Assembly (NCBI GenBank): GCA_031290325.1
Contig: JAITNU010000064.1
Location: forward strand, 1-24,629
Source: Treponema sp.
GTDB lineage: Bacteria > Spirochaetota > Spirochaetia > Treponematales > Breznakiellaceae
Reading direction: 5' to 3'
Length of the DNA: 24,629 nt
Made by a program: the position numbers and the translations under genes
Notes under the pieces: generated by a model
Databases searched by the model: none
What the model was told of the DNA's origin: nothing
The model's input: the letters and a program-made list of their open reading frames with translations, nothing else
Shown here: piece by piece, positions 1 to 6,402 of the stretch
Layout of the letters: each line of letters opens with the position of its first letter
Numbering within the stretch: position 1 is the first letter of the stretch

Positions 1-365
1 TAGTCTTCAATTCCACACTCCCTCTATTAAACTGCTCTCTTGAACTTCTCTTTTGAAAATACCACCTTTCCAAATGAAAAACAAGAATCAAACCTTACCA
101 AAACTGACAACAAAACGCCTGTTTTTGCTTTCCGGCATTTTTTACAAGACCACACCGCTTATAGTATGATATATCATTCTGTATTAGTTTGAGTTCCTTT
201 TACTAATATAACACTTTTATTTTTTTTATCAAGCAATTTGAAAAAAAAGTCTGCATTTTTATTTATTTTTTTGTAACGTTAGACCGCGAAGGCGTAAAAG
301 ATGAAAATAGTGTTGTATTTTTCTTTTATAGCCATAGAATGGTGGACCGGACTTTATACGGAAAA
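1..365. other. AT-rich intergenic region, no supported gene
   Basis: This stretch is strongly AT-rich, unlike the GC-rich genes beside it, and holds no ORF that looks like a protein. It contains a perfect 12-bp palindrome (ATGATATATCAT, 166-177), a 7-bp inverted repeat (TATTAGT/ACTAATA, about 182-208) and a possible leftward promoter. At the extreme left, the reverse strand shows a GGGAG ribosome-binding site (18-22) seven bases before a TTG (8-10). A leftward gene may therefore begin there and leave the window, but too little is visible to call it. Confidence 0.6.
205..232 (-). promoter_or_regulatory. Possible sigma70 promoter reading left
   Basis: On the reverse strand, TTGATA (227-232) is followed after 16 bases by TATATT (205-210). 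The region is AT-rich, so chance matches are likely. It would transcribe leftward through the palindrome at 166-177, which could be an operator, towards the possible start at the left edge. Confidence 0.3.
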
Positions 366-403
366 CCACAAACCACACGAACCGTTTTTCGTGTGGTTTG
401 TGG
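366..403 (-). terminator. Terminator behind the solute-binding protein gene
   Basis: A perfect 16-bp inverted repeat (arms 366-381 and 388-403, six-base loop) lies 22 bases past the stop of the leftward solute-binding protein gene. On the reverse strand the stem is followed by TTTT. A stem this long could also protect the mRNA 3' end if the next gene to the left belongs to the same transporter. Confidence 0.75.
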
Positions 404-424
404 GAAAGTTCTTGGAATACTATG

Positions 425-1426
425 CTACCGTTTGGACCCAATATCCTGGTTCCACTTGTCCAGGAGGCGGTTCTTGTTCACCGCATCACCGTCCCAGATC
501 ATGTTCTGTTTGACGGTCTTGATCTGATCCAGGGCAAGGGCCAGGGGATGTTTCTCTGCGCCGTTGGCGACCAGGACGAGGTACCATTGGGTAAAGAGTT
601 TCTGGGCGTTTTTGGACGAGAGGATCCAGTCGTACAAGCGCCGGGCAGGAACCTGATCCTTACCGCCTCTGATGATGGACATAGACGCCAGTTCATAGCC
701 GGTGCCCTCTGCAGGGGCGCTGATCTCCACATTGGCCCCTTCTGCCTTGAGTTTGACCTGATCGTGGGCATAGCCGATGGCGATGGGAATTTCACCGGTG
801 GCCACACTCTTGCCTGGGGCAGAACCTGAACGGGCATATTGATCGATGTTGGCGTCCAGGTTCTTAAGGTACTCAAAGGCGGCGGCTTCGTTACCGTTGT
901 TTAAGGTCCTGATGGTGGTGATCACATTGTAGGCGGTACCAGAGATGTTGGGGTTCGCCATACGAATCTGGCCCTTGTATGCGGGTTTTAAAAGATCAGC
1001 CCAGGTTTTAGGTGGGGTAAGCCCCAGGGCCTTGGCCCGATCCAGGTTGGTAACAAAGGTGAGGGGTCCTACATAGAGGCCGATCCAGTAATTCTGGGGA
1101 TCCTTGAATTCGGCCCTCGTATTGGTGGCAAACCGTGACAGATAAGGGATGGTCAGATTCTTCGATTTGGCGGTGATATGGTCCAGCCCCACGCCGCCGA
1201 CCCAGATGGACGCCTGGGGATTGGCCGCTTCCGCTTCCATCCGGGCCACTGCCTCGCCCCCTGAGAGGCGCACAAAGTTGACCGTTATACCGGTGTCCTT
1301 CTTGAATTCTTCAAAGAGGGCCTTGGCGAGGGGTTCCTCCAGGGTTGTATAGGCGGAGACCGTCTGCGCCCATGCCATAGATGCTCCGAGGAGCAAGACC
1401 AAAACCACGGTACATAACCGTTTCAT
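425..1426 (-). CDS. ABC transporter periplasmic solute-binding protein (iron/phosphonate-like type)
   Basis: A 333-residue secreted binding protein for an ABC importer. The start at 1426 is chosen because AGGAGG stands about seven bases upstream and a clean type I signal peptide follows (MKRLCTVV, hydrophobic core, AWA-Q near residue 20); an upstream in-frame ATG at 1465 lacks these. There is no lipobox cysteine. The mature start (YTTLEEPLAKALFEEFKKDTG, then SGGEA and ASIWVGG) is typical of the family that includes Fe(III)-binding FbpA/FutA and 2-aminoethylphosphonate-binding proteins. The paired tyrosines used by FbpA for iron are not evident, so the ligand is unknown. No permease or ATPase gene lies beside it within the window; partners may be left of the window. 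It follows the GntR regulator in the same direction with a 109-bp gap that contains its own possible promoter. Confidence 0.85.
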   Translation of the reverse strand: MKRLCTVVLVLLLGASMAWAQTVSAYTTLEEPLAKALFEEFKKDTGITVNFVRLSGGEAVARMEAEAANPQASIWVGGVGLDHITAKSKNLTIPYLSRFATNTRAEFKDPQNYWIGLYVGPLTFVTNLDRAKALGLTPPKTWADLLKPAYKGQIRMANPNISGTAYNVITTIRTLNNGNEAAAFEYLKNLDANIDQYARSGSAPGKSVATGEIPIAIGYAHDQVKLKAEGANVEISAPAEGTGYELASMSIIRGGKDQVPARRLYDWILSSKNAQKLFTQWYLVLVANGAEKHPLALALDQIKTVKQNMIWDGDAVNKNRLLDKWNQDIGSKR

Positions 1427-1463
1427 AATAAAACCTCCTGCATTAAAATGCATTATTACGATC

Positions 1464-1492
1464 ATTATACGCTATATCCACGCTTTAAGGAA
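1464..1492 (-). promoter_or_regulatory. Possible promoter of the solute-binding protein gene
   Basis: On the reverse strand a perfect TATAAT (1464-1469) lies 17 bases after a weak TTCCTT (1487-1492). A short inverted repeat (TGCATT-AA-AATGCA, 1439-1452) sits between this promoter and the ribosome-binding site and could be an operator or a leader hairpin. The weak -35 suggests activation or low basal use. Confidence 0.4.
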
Positions 1493-1535
1493 CCAGATTG
1501 GGGCACTCGGTGGAGGGAACTCCCCCTTCTTTCCC

Positions 1536-2516
1536 CTATCCCTTTTCCTTATAGATATGGATGATTTGTTCTTCCAGATAAAGCAATGAGCCTTGGTCGA
1601 TCTCGTATCGGTAATAGATGGGGGTATGGTTCTCGGCATAGTGATTGAGGAGCGATTCTTCCTCCGAGGATGCAAAGAGGGTGTAATTGGGGGGTAAAAT
1701 CAGGCGGTCACATTCCTGGAGCAAGCGGCTGATGTGGCTGTTATTTTCAAAGTAGGCCACTTGGATGGGTTTATCCAGGCGGCAATACTCCTCACAGGTT
1801 CTGAGGATCACCTGGGCAAAACGAAGGCTGGCGCAGATGACTCCGAGCCTGGTCTCCGGGGGGATGGCGGCAAGGTCCAGGGCAGTACCGATGGCAATGG
1901 CCATCACCAGGCGTACCGGTTCCCTGCCGGGGCTCATCTTTTCACGAAGTTCCTCATAATGGGTTGGAGTGGTAACCACAATGTCCACCTCTGGGTCAAA
2001 GCGTTTTGGTATATGCAGGACGTTTGCGAGGAGGTATTCATGGACCTCGGTGTGGGGGAATTGCAAAATCTGGTAGCACATCACCGAAAGCGCCTCTGGG
2101 GAACAGTCCACCGCTGCCACCTGTACCTGTATGATCTGGTGTTCCCGTTCCCGTATTTTCAGGTCAAGGAAAATGCGGATATCTTTGAGGGAAAAAGATA
2201 GCTCCTGCATCTTGTCCAGCAGGGCGTCAATGGCCTGTAATGCCTGATTTTTAGAACCACTGGAAGCATCCGCGTCCTTGGCATCGCATACAAACGTACC
2301 GCTCCCCCGGGTCTTCTTGATGAGTCCCGCCAGTTCCAGTATATCATAGGCATGCTTGATGGTGCCGTGGGATATACTGGTTTCCACTGCGAGATCCCGC
2401 ACCGTTGGCAGTTGATAGCCTGGAGGCATGACCCCGGAGGCGATATGATCGGTTATCTGATCCACGATTTGCCGGTAAATCGGCATCTTGCTTGAAGTAT
2501 CAACGGTTATTTGCAT
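1536..2516 (-). CDS. GntR-family transcriptional regulator with a large C-terminal domain
   Basis: A 326-residue cytoplasmic DNA-binding regulator. Residues 1-75 are a typical GntR winged helix: PIYRQIVDQITDHIASG, then LPTVRDLAVETSISHGTIKHA (recognition helix) and the wing TRGSGTFV. Residues 76-326 form a C-terminal domain that I cannot assign to the FadR, HutC, MocR or short YtrA classes. It has a helical linker (about 85-125) and then alternating hydrophobic strands such as VDIVVTTPTHYEEL, RLVMAIAIGT and RLGVICAS, suggesting a Rossmann or periplasmic-binding-like effector domain. It is divergent from the symporter/amidohydrolase pair and upstream of the solute-binding protein, so it probably controls both in response to an imported small molecule; the effector is unknown. 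Confidence 0.85.
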   Translation of the reverse strand: MQITVDTSSKMPIYRQIVDQITDHIASGVMPPGYQLPTVRDLAVETSISHGTIKHAYDILELAGLIKKTRGSGTFVCDAKDADASSGSKNQALQAIDALLDKMQELSFSLKDIRIFLDLKIREREHQIIQVQVAAVDCSPEALSVMCYQILQFPHTEVHEYLLANVLHIPKRFDPEVDIVVTTPTHYEELREKMSPGREPVRLVMAIAIGTALDLAAIPPETRLGVICASLRFAQVILRTCEEYCRLDKPIQVAYFENNSHISRLLQECDRLILPPNYTLFASSEEESLLNHYAENHTPIYYRYEIDQGSLLYLEEQIIHIYKEKG

Positions 2517-2529
2517 TTTTGTATCCTAT

Positions 2530-2559
2530 ACTATAAATTGAGAAATTGATACATAACAA
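2530..2559 (-). promoter_or_regulatory. Possible promoter of the GntR gene
   Basis: On the reverse strand TTGTTA (2554-2559) and TATAGT (2530-2535) are separated by 18 bases. The -35 lies inside the inverted repeat at 2549-2564, which would fit autorepression. GGAT near 2520-2523 serves as a weak ribosome-binding site. Confidence 0.35.
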
Positions 2560-2580
2560 TGTATTATAAACCATTTATAA
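2549..2580. promoter_or_regulatory. Two abutting inverted repeats, candidate GntR operators
   Basis: ATACAT-AACA-ATGTAT (2549-2564) shares its last base with TTATAAA-CCA-TTTATAA (2564-2580). Both are perfect inverted repeats and lie between the two divergent genes. GntR proteins bind as dimers to short palindromes, so these are the natural operator candidates. The AT-rich setting raises the chance of accidental palindromes. Confidence 0.45.
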
Positions 2581-2613
2581 AATAAAAAGATATAGTTTTT
2601 TAAAAAGAAGTGT

Positions 2614-2642
2614 TTGACTAAATTTTTTAGACCCATTATAAT
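2614..2642 (+). promoter_or_regulatory. Strong sigma70-type promoter of the symporter/amidohydrolase operon
   Basis: TTGACT (2614-2619), a 17-base spacer and a perfect TATAAT (2637-2642) give the best promoter in the window. Transcription would begin near 2650 and leave a leader of about 70 bases before the symporter start. The inverted repeats lie 35-65 bases upstream of the -35. Confidence 0.65.
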
Positions 2643-2720
2643 AAGAGATAGCCCTCTATAAATACGTGTTGGTAGTATTTTTGGGTTTATCTTTTGATCT
2701 TATCGAGGAGGAAATTCCAG

Positions 2721-4136
2721 ATGACAAATGCAATGCTTACCCAATTAATGTATTGTTTTTGTGTACTCAGTGCTCTGCTTCTGCTGGGGACCTTGTTGCG
2801 GGGACTCATTCCTGCATTCAGAAAGCTGTTTTTGCCGGCATCGGTAATCGGCGGCTTTATTGGCCTCTTAATTGGACCGGTGATTTGGCAGGGCGGGGGT
2901 ATTCCCTTTCCCAAGGAATGGATCGCCACATGGACGAACCTGCCGGGGATCCTTATTGTTCCTGTGGTGGCCTGTACACCCCTGGGCATGAAGTTCGGAC
3001 AAGCCGGGAAATCTGGCGGGAAGTCATCGGCGGAGATCATCAAGACCTTCGCCATCATCTTTGGGATAAGTATCGTCCAGATCATTCTGGGGATTTTGGT
3101 GCGGGAACTGTTCGTCCACATAATCCCGGGGCTGAATCTCTATGCCCCCTTTGGCTTTGAGCTGACCGAGGGCTTTTCCGGCGGCCACGGTACTGCAGGG
3201 GTTATCGGCAACCATTATAAGAGCCTGAACCTGCCCTATTGGGAAGTGGCCCAGGGGGTGACCACTACCACCGCCACCTTCGGCCTTATCGGAGGCATGA
3301 TCATCGGCATCATCGCCATTAACGTGGCGGCCAGGACCGGGAAAACCACGATCCTCACCAGGCCGGGGGACATCCCTGAAGACATGGCCAAGGGCTTCCA
3401 GCGGGACCCTGCGAAGCAGAAGAGCATGGGCCAGGAGACTACGATGAGTTCTTCTATAGAATCTCTCACCTTTCACATGGCAGTCATCCTCCTGGGCTGC
3501 GGGATCGCGTATGTGGTGATGAACCTGACGAGGTTCTACAAGATACCCCTGATCAGTTCCATCCCCATTTGGGCTTATGCCATAGTGGTGATGTTTGGGG
3601 TGAACTTCGTCATCCAGAAGCTGGGGCTGGGCAGTCTGGTGGATACCAAAACCAAGTCCCGGATCGCCGGTATCTGTTCGGACTACGCCATCACCGCGGC
3701 CATTGCCAGTATGCCGATACGGGCGGTAATGCAGTACATCGTACCCATTATGACCTTGGTCGTCCTGGGCTATATCGTGAGCTTCATCTGTGCGTTCGGC
3801 CTGACCCGCCTCTTCTTCTCTGACTACCAGTTCGAGCGGGGGATCTCCATCTGGGGCACGGTCAGCGGCGTGTTCCTCACCGGCCTGATGCTCCTCAAGA
3901 TCTGCGATCCTGATTACAAGCTGCCGGTGCTGAACGATTTCTCCGTAGGCTTCTCCATGACCTCGGTTACGGCATTCATACTCCTCACGCCAACGGTGGG
4001 TATGATGCTCAATCACGGTTTCTTTGCCAACCTCGCGTTCCAGGGGGGCATCCTGGCCATTGTCCTGATAGTCCTTATAAGTGCCAGCCAGGTTTCCAAG
4101 CGCTTGGGAAAGCAGGGTCATAAAGGAGTTGTGTGA
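2721..4136 (+). CDS. gltS: Sodium:glutamate symporter (GltS/ESS family)
   Basis: A 471-residue inner-membrane carrier that imports glutamate or a related acidic compound with sodium. The start at 2721 has GAGGAGG nine bases upstream; the upstream in-frame ATG at 2694 has none. About a dozen hydrophobic segments are visible, in two halves, beginning with MLTQLMYCFCVLSALLLLG and SVIGGFIGLLIGPVIW. The GltS signature GFSGGHGTAGVIG is at about residues 151-163, inside a glycine-rich re-entrant-like stretch; a related segment (GICSDYAITAAIASMP) occurs in the second half. The protein is about 70 residues longer than E. coli GltS, mostly in a basic cytoplasmic loop around residues 205-250. Its stop overlaps the start of the amidohydrolase (TGATG), so the two are coupled. 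The substrate may be a glutamate conjugate or the glutamate released from one. Confidence 0.85.
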   Translation: MTNAMLTQLMYCFCVLSALLLLGTLLRGLIPAFRKLFLPASVIGGFIGLLIGPVIWQGGGIPFPKEWIATWTNLPGILIVPVVACTPLGMKFGQAGKSGGKSSAEIIKTFAIIFGISIVQIILGILVRELFVHIIPGLNLYAPFGFELTEGFSGGHGTAGVIGNHYKSLNLPYWEVAQGVTTTTATFGLIGGMIIGIIAINVAARTGKTTILTRPGDIPEDMAKGFQRDPAKQKSMGQETTMSSSIESLTFHMAVILLGCGIAYVVMNLTRFYKIPLISSIPIWAYAIVVMFGVNFVIQKLGLGSLVDTKTKSRIAGICSDYAITAAIASMPIRAVMQYIVPIMTLVVLGYIVSFICAFGLTRLFFSDYQFERGISIWGTVSGVFLTGLMLLKICDPDYKLPVLNDFSVGFSMTSVTAFILLTPTVGMMLNHGFFANLAFQGGILAIVLIVLISASQVSKRLGKQGHKGVV

Positions 4137-5584
4137 TGAACAAATCAGAGCTTGCAAGTTTCCTGGATAGAAGCCGGGATGTTTTGATCGGTCTTTCCGA
4201 CAAGCTATGGGATTATGCGGAAACGGCCTTTGAAGAATGGAAGTCCGCCGCGGCCATCAAGGAGTTCCTTGCCGGGCAGGGGTTCACCATTGAAGACAAA
4301 TCAGGGGGCCTTGACACTGCTTTTTGCGCGGTCTATGGGAGCGGGAAGCCGGTTATCGGTATTCTCGCCGAATACGATGCCCTTTCCGGGATGAGCCAGC
4401 AACCTGGTTCTGCAGTCCCGGAGGCCCTGACCCCGGGGGGTAATGGCCACGGCTGCGGGCATAATCTCCTGGGGGCAGGCGCTGTGGGAGCGGCCTTGGG
4501 GGTAAAGGAATACCTCGGGGCGAACAAAACGCCGGGAACGGTGAAGCTCTTCGGGTGCCCCGGTGAGGAAGGGGGCTCGGGCAAGGCTTTCATGGCCCGG
4601 GAAGGGGTCTTTGACGGTATTGACGTGGCCTTTTCCTGGCATCCCATGGCAGTAAACGCCCTTTTGGATCTGAGTCTCCTGGCAAACTACCAGGTCCTCT
4701 ACAAGTTCCGGGGCAAAGCGGCCCATGCGGCCGCAGCTCCTCATCTGGGCCGCAGTGCCCTGGACGCGGTGGAACTGATGAACGTGGGGGTGAACTTCCT
4801 GCGGGAGCATGTGATCCAGGAAGCGCGGATTCACTATGCCATCACCAATACCGGGGGCTTTTCTCCCAATGTGGTGCAGCCTGTCGCGGAAGTGCTCTAC
4901 CTCATCAGGGCTCCCAAAACGCCCCAGGTAGAGGAAATCTACCGGCGGATCAACAAGATCGCCCAGGGCGCGGCGCTGATGACCGAAACTGAGGTGGATA
5001 TCGAATTTATCAAGGCCTGCGCCAACGTGGTGCCCAACAAGACCCTCTCCAGGGTCCTGTACGATAACCTGAGCACAGAGCAGCTTCCGGTTTATACGGC
5101 AGAAGAACGAGCCTTTGCTGACGCCATAGCCCCTACCTGTACCAAGTCCCGTGAGGCGGAACTCAGTCAGTGGATAGGTCCTGTTGAGGAAGACCTTCGG
5201 GTTTACACCCAACGGCTTGAAGGCAAAACCCTCTGCGACCTGGTCATGCCCTTCTACGAAACCGCTGCCGACCGGATTTTGCCCGGATCTTCGGATGTGG
5301 GGGATGTAAGCTGGAACGTACCCACAGGCCAGGTAGTAACCTCCTGTTACGTCCTGGGTACCCCGGAACACTCCTGGCAGCTCGTCTCTCAAGGTAGAAC
5401 CGCTATTGGCCACAAGGGTATGCTCCTGGCGGCCAAGGTGATCGCCGGTGCCTGTGTGGATGTGCTTGAAAACCCGGAACTGGTTCAGAAAGCGCGGACC
5501 GAGTTGGATAGACGATTAGGAGGTCATCCTTACCAGAGCGCTATTCCCAAAACGGTAAAGCCCCGGGCCATAAGCAAGCTGTAG
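4136..5584 (+). CDS. abgB: M20-family amidohydrolase, AbgB-like (p-aminobenzoyl-glutamate hydrolase type)
   Basis: A 482-residue cytoplasmic metallo-amidohydrolase. In E. coli the AbgA/AbgB pair cleaves p-aminobenzoyl-glutamate, a folate breakdown product; related M20 enzymes cleave other N-acyl amino acids. The length matches E. coli AbgB (about 480 residues). Visible metal-site motifs are AEYDAL (D81), GHGCGHN (H105, H109), the catalytic acid pair GEEGGSG (E144-E145), SWHP (H169) and SSDVGDVSW near residue 385. The dimerisation insert of the family lies at about residues 195-310. The ATG at 4136 overlaps the symporter stop and has AAGGAG upstream. No AbgA-like partner or AbgT transporter is present; the GltS carrier takes that place. 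The symbol marks the family; the true substrate could be another acyl-glutamate or acyl-amino acid. Confidence 0.8.
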   Translation: MNKSELASFLDRSRDVLIGLSDKLWDYAETAFEEWKSAAAIKEFLAGQGFTIEDKSGGLDTAFCAVYGSGKPVIGILAEYDALSGMSQQPGSAVPEALTPGGNGHGCGHNLLGAGAVGAALGVKEYLGANKTPGTVKLFGCPGEEGGSGKAFMAREGVFDGIDVAFSWHPMAVNALLDLSLLANYQVLYKFRGKAAHAAAAPHLGRSALDAVELMNVGVNFLREHVIQEARIHYAITNTGGFSPNVVQPVAEVLYLIRAPKTPQVEEIYRRINKIAQGAALMTETEVDIEFIKACANVVPNKTLSRVLYDNLSTEQLPVYTAEERAFADAIAPTCTKSREAELSQWIGPVEEDLRVYTQRLEGKTLCDLVMPFYETAADRILPGSSDVGDVSWNVPTGQVVTSCYVLGTPEHSWQLVSQGRTAIGHKGMLLAAKVIAGACVDVLENPELVQKARTELDRRLGGHPYQSAIPKTVKPRAISKL

Positions 5585-5625
5585 ACCCCTTGCATACGGG
5601 CCCTTTATTAAGGTTGAATGAAGTC

Positions 5626-6402
5626 ATGACTGCTGAACAGAAAACCAATGTCGCCCTGTTTCTTGATATGGCCGGGGATTATCTCCGGGACGGGTATAAA
5701 CGGCCCTCACGAAAATATAGCTTTTCCGGGGATCAGGTAAGCCCGATCTGTTCAGATGCCGTGCTCACCGAGCCGCCGGTCCCCGCTTCCGGGGAAACCG
5801 GTGGCTCTGCTTTGGAGGGGCCTGGGGTGGAAGATTCCCTGGAGGCGGTGGCTGCCGAGGTCCGCGGCTGTACCGCCTGCCCCCTGTGCGCCACCCGCAC
5901 TATGGCGGTACCCGGGGAAGGGGTGAGCCGGCCCCTGGTCCTGGTGGTGGGAGAAGGGCCGGGGGCTGATGAGGATGCCTCAGGCCGGCCCTTTGTGGGA
6001 AAGGCGGGGCAGCTCCTGGACAAGATGCTCGCTGCCATAGGGCTTTCCCGGGAACAGAATTGTTTTATCGCCAATGTGGTAAAATGCCGGCCCCCAGGCA
6101 ACCGGGACCCCCTGCCGGAAGAAATCGCCCCCTGTGCTGCCTTCTTGAACCGTCAGATACGGCTCTTAGGCCCCACGGTTATTCTCTGTACCGGGAAGGT
6201 TGCTACCCAGGCCCTCCTCAAGACTGACGAGGGTATCGGCAAACTCAGGGGGCGGTTTATCGACTATGGGGGTATTCCCCTGCTTCCCACCTACCATCCC
6301 AGTGGCATTTTGCACAATGAATCCCTCAAGCGTCCTGTGTGGGAGGACTTAAAGCTGCTCAGGACCACACTTATGGATCGGGATGAAACCTATATCAATT
6401 GA
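5626..6402 (+). CDS. Uracil-DNA glycosylase, family 4 (iron-sulphur type)
   Basis: A 258-residue enzyme that removes uracil from DNA at the start of base-excision repair. Family 4 motifs are clear: GEGPGADEDASGRPFVGKAGQLL (motif 1, about residues 107-129), NVVKCRPPGNRDP, and TYHPSGIL (motif 2, near 224-231). The four cluster cysteines are probably C82 and C85 (CTACPLC) with C154 (KCRPP) and C170 (APCAAF). The first 75 residues are a variable, proline-rich leader common in this family. The start is uncertain: ATG 5626 lacks a good ribosome-binding site, and TTG codons at 5590 and 5614 are in frame. It begins about 40 bases after the amidohydrolase and overlaps priA by 20 bases, so expression is probably by read-through and coupling. 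Confidence 0.9.
   Translation: MTAEQKTNVALFLDMAGDYLRDGYKRPSRKYSFSGDQVSPICSDAVLTEPPVPASGETGGSALEGPGVEDSLEAVAAEVRGCTACPLCATRTMAVPGEGVSRPLVLVVGEGPGADEDASGRPFVGKAGQLLDKMLAAIGLSREQNCFIANVVKCRPPGNRDPLPEEIAPCAAFLNRQIRLLGPTVILCTGKVATQALLKTDEGIGKLRGRFIDYGGIPLLPTYHPSGILHNESLKRPVWEDLKLLRTTLMDRDETYIN

Noticed and set aside
74..169. 31-codon ORF beginning MKNKNQTLPK
   Set aside because: No ribosome-binding site, AT-rich surroundings and no recognisable pattern.
301..513. Forward ORF of 70 codons at the left end
   Set aside because: It runs through the terminator hairpin and into the antisense of the solute-binding protein gene; the protein is not plausible.
3024..4157. Long reverse-strand ORF (377 codons) across the symporter gene
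   Set aside because: It is antisense to a clear GltS gene, lacks membrane or domain patterns and is His/Asp/Glu/Gly-rich as expected for a shadow frame.
4301..5413. Long reverse-strand ORF (370 codons) across the amidohydrolase gene
   Set aside because: Antisense shadow of a conserved M20 gene; no start signal and no recognisable domain.
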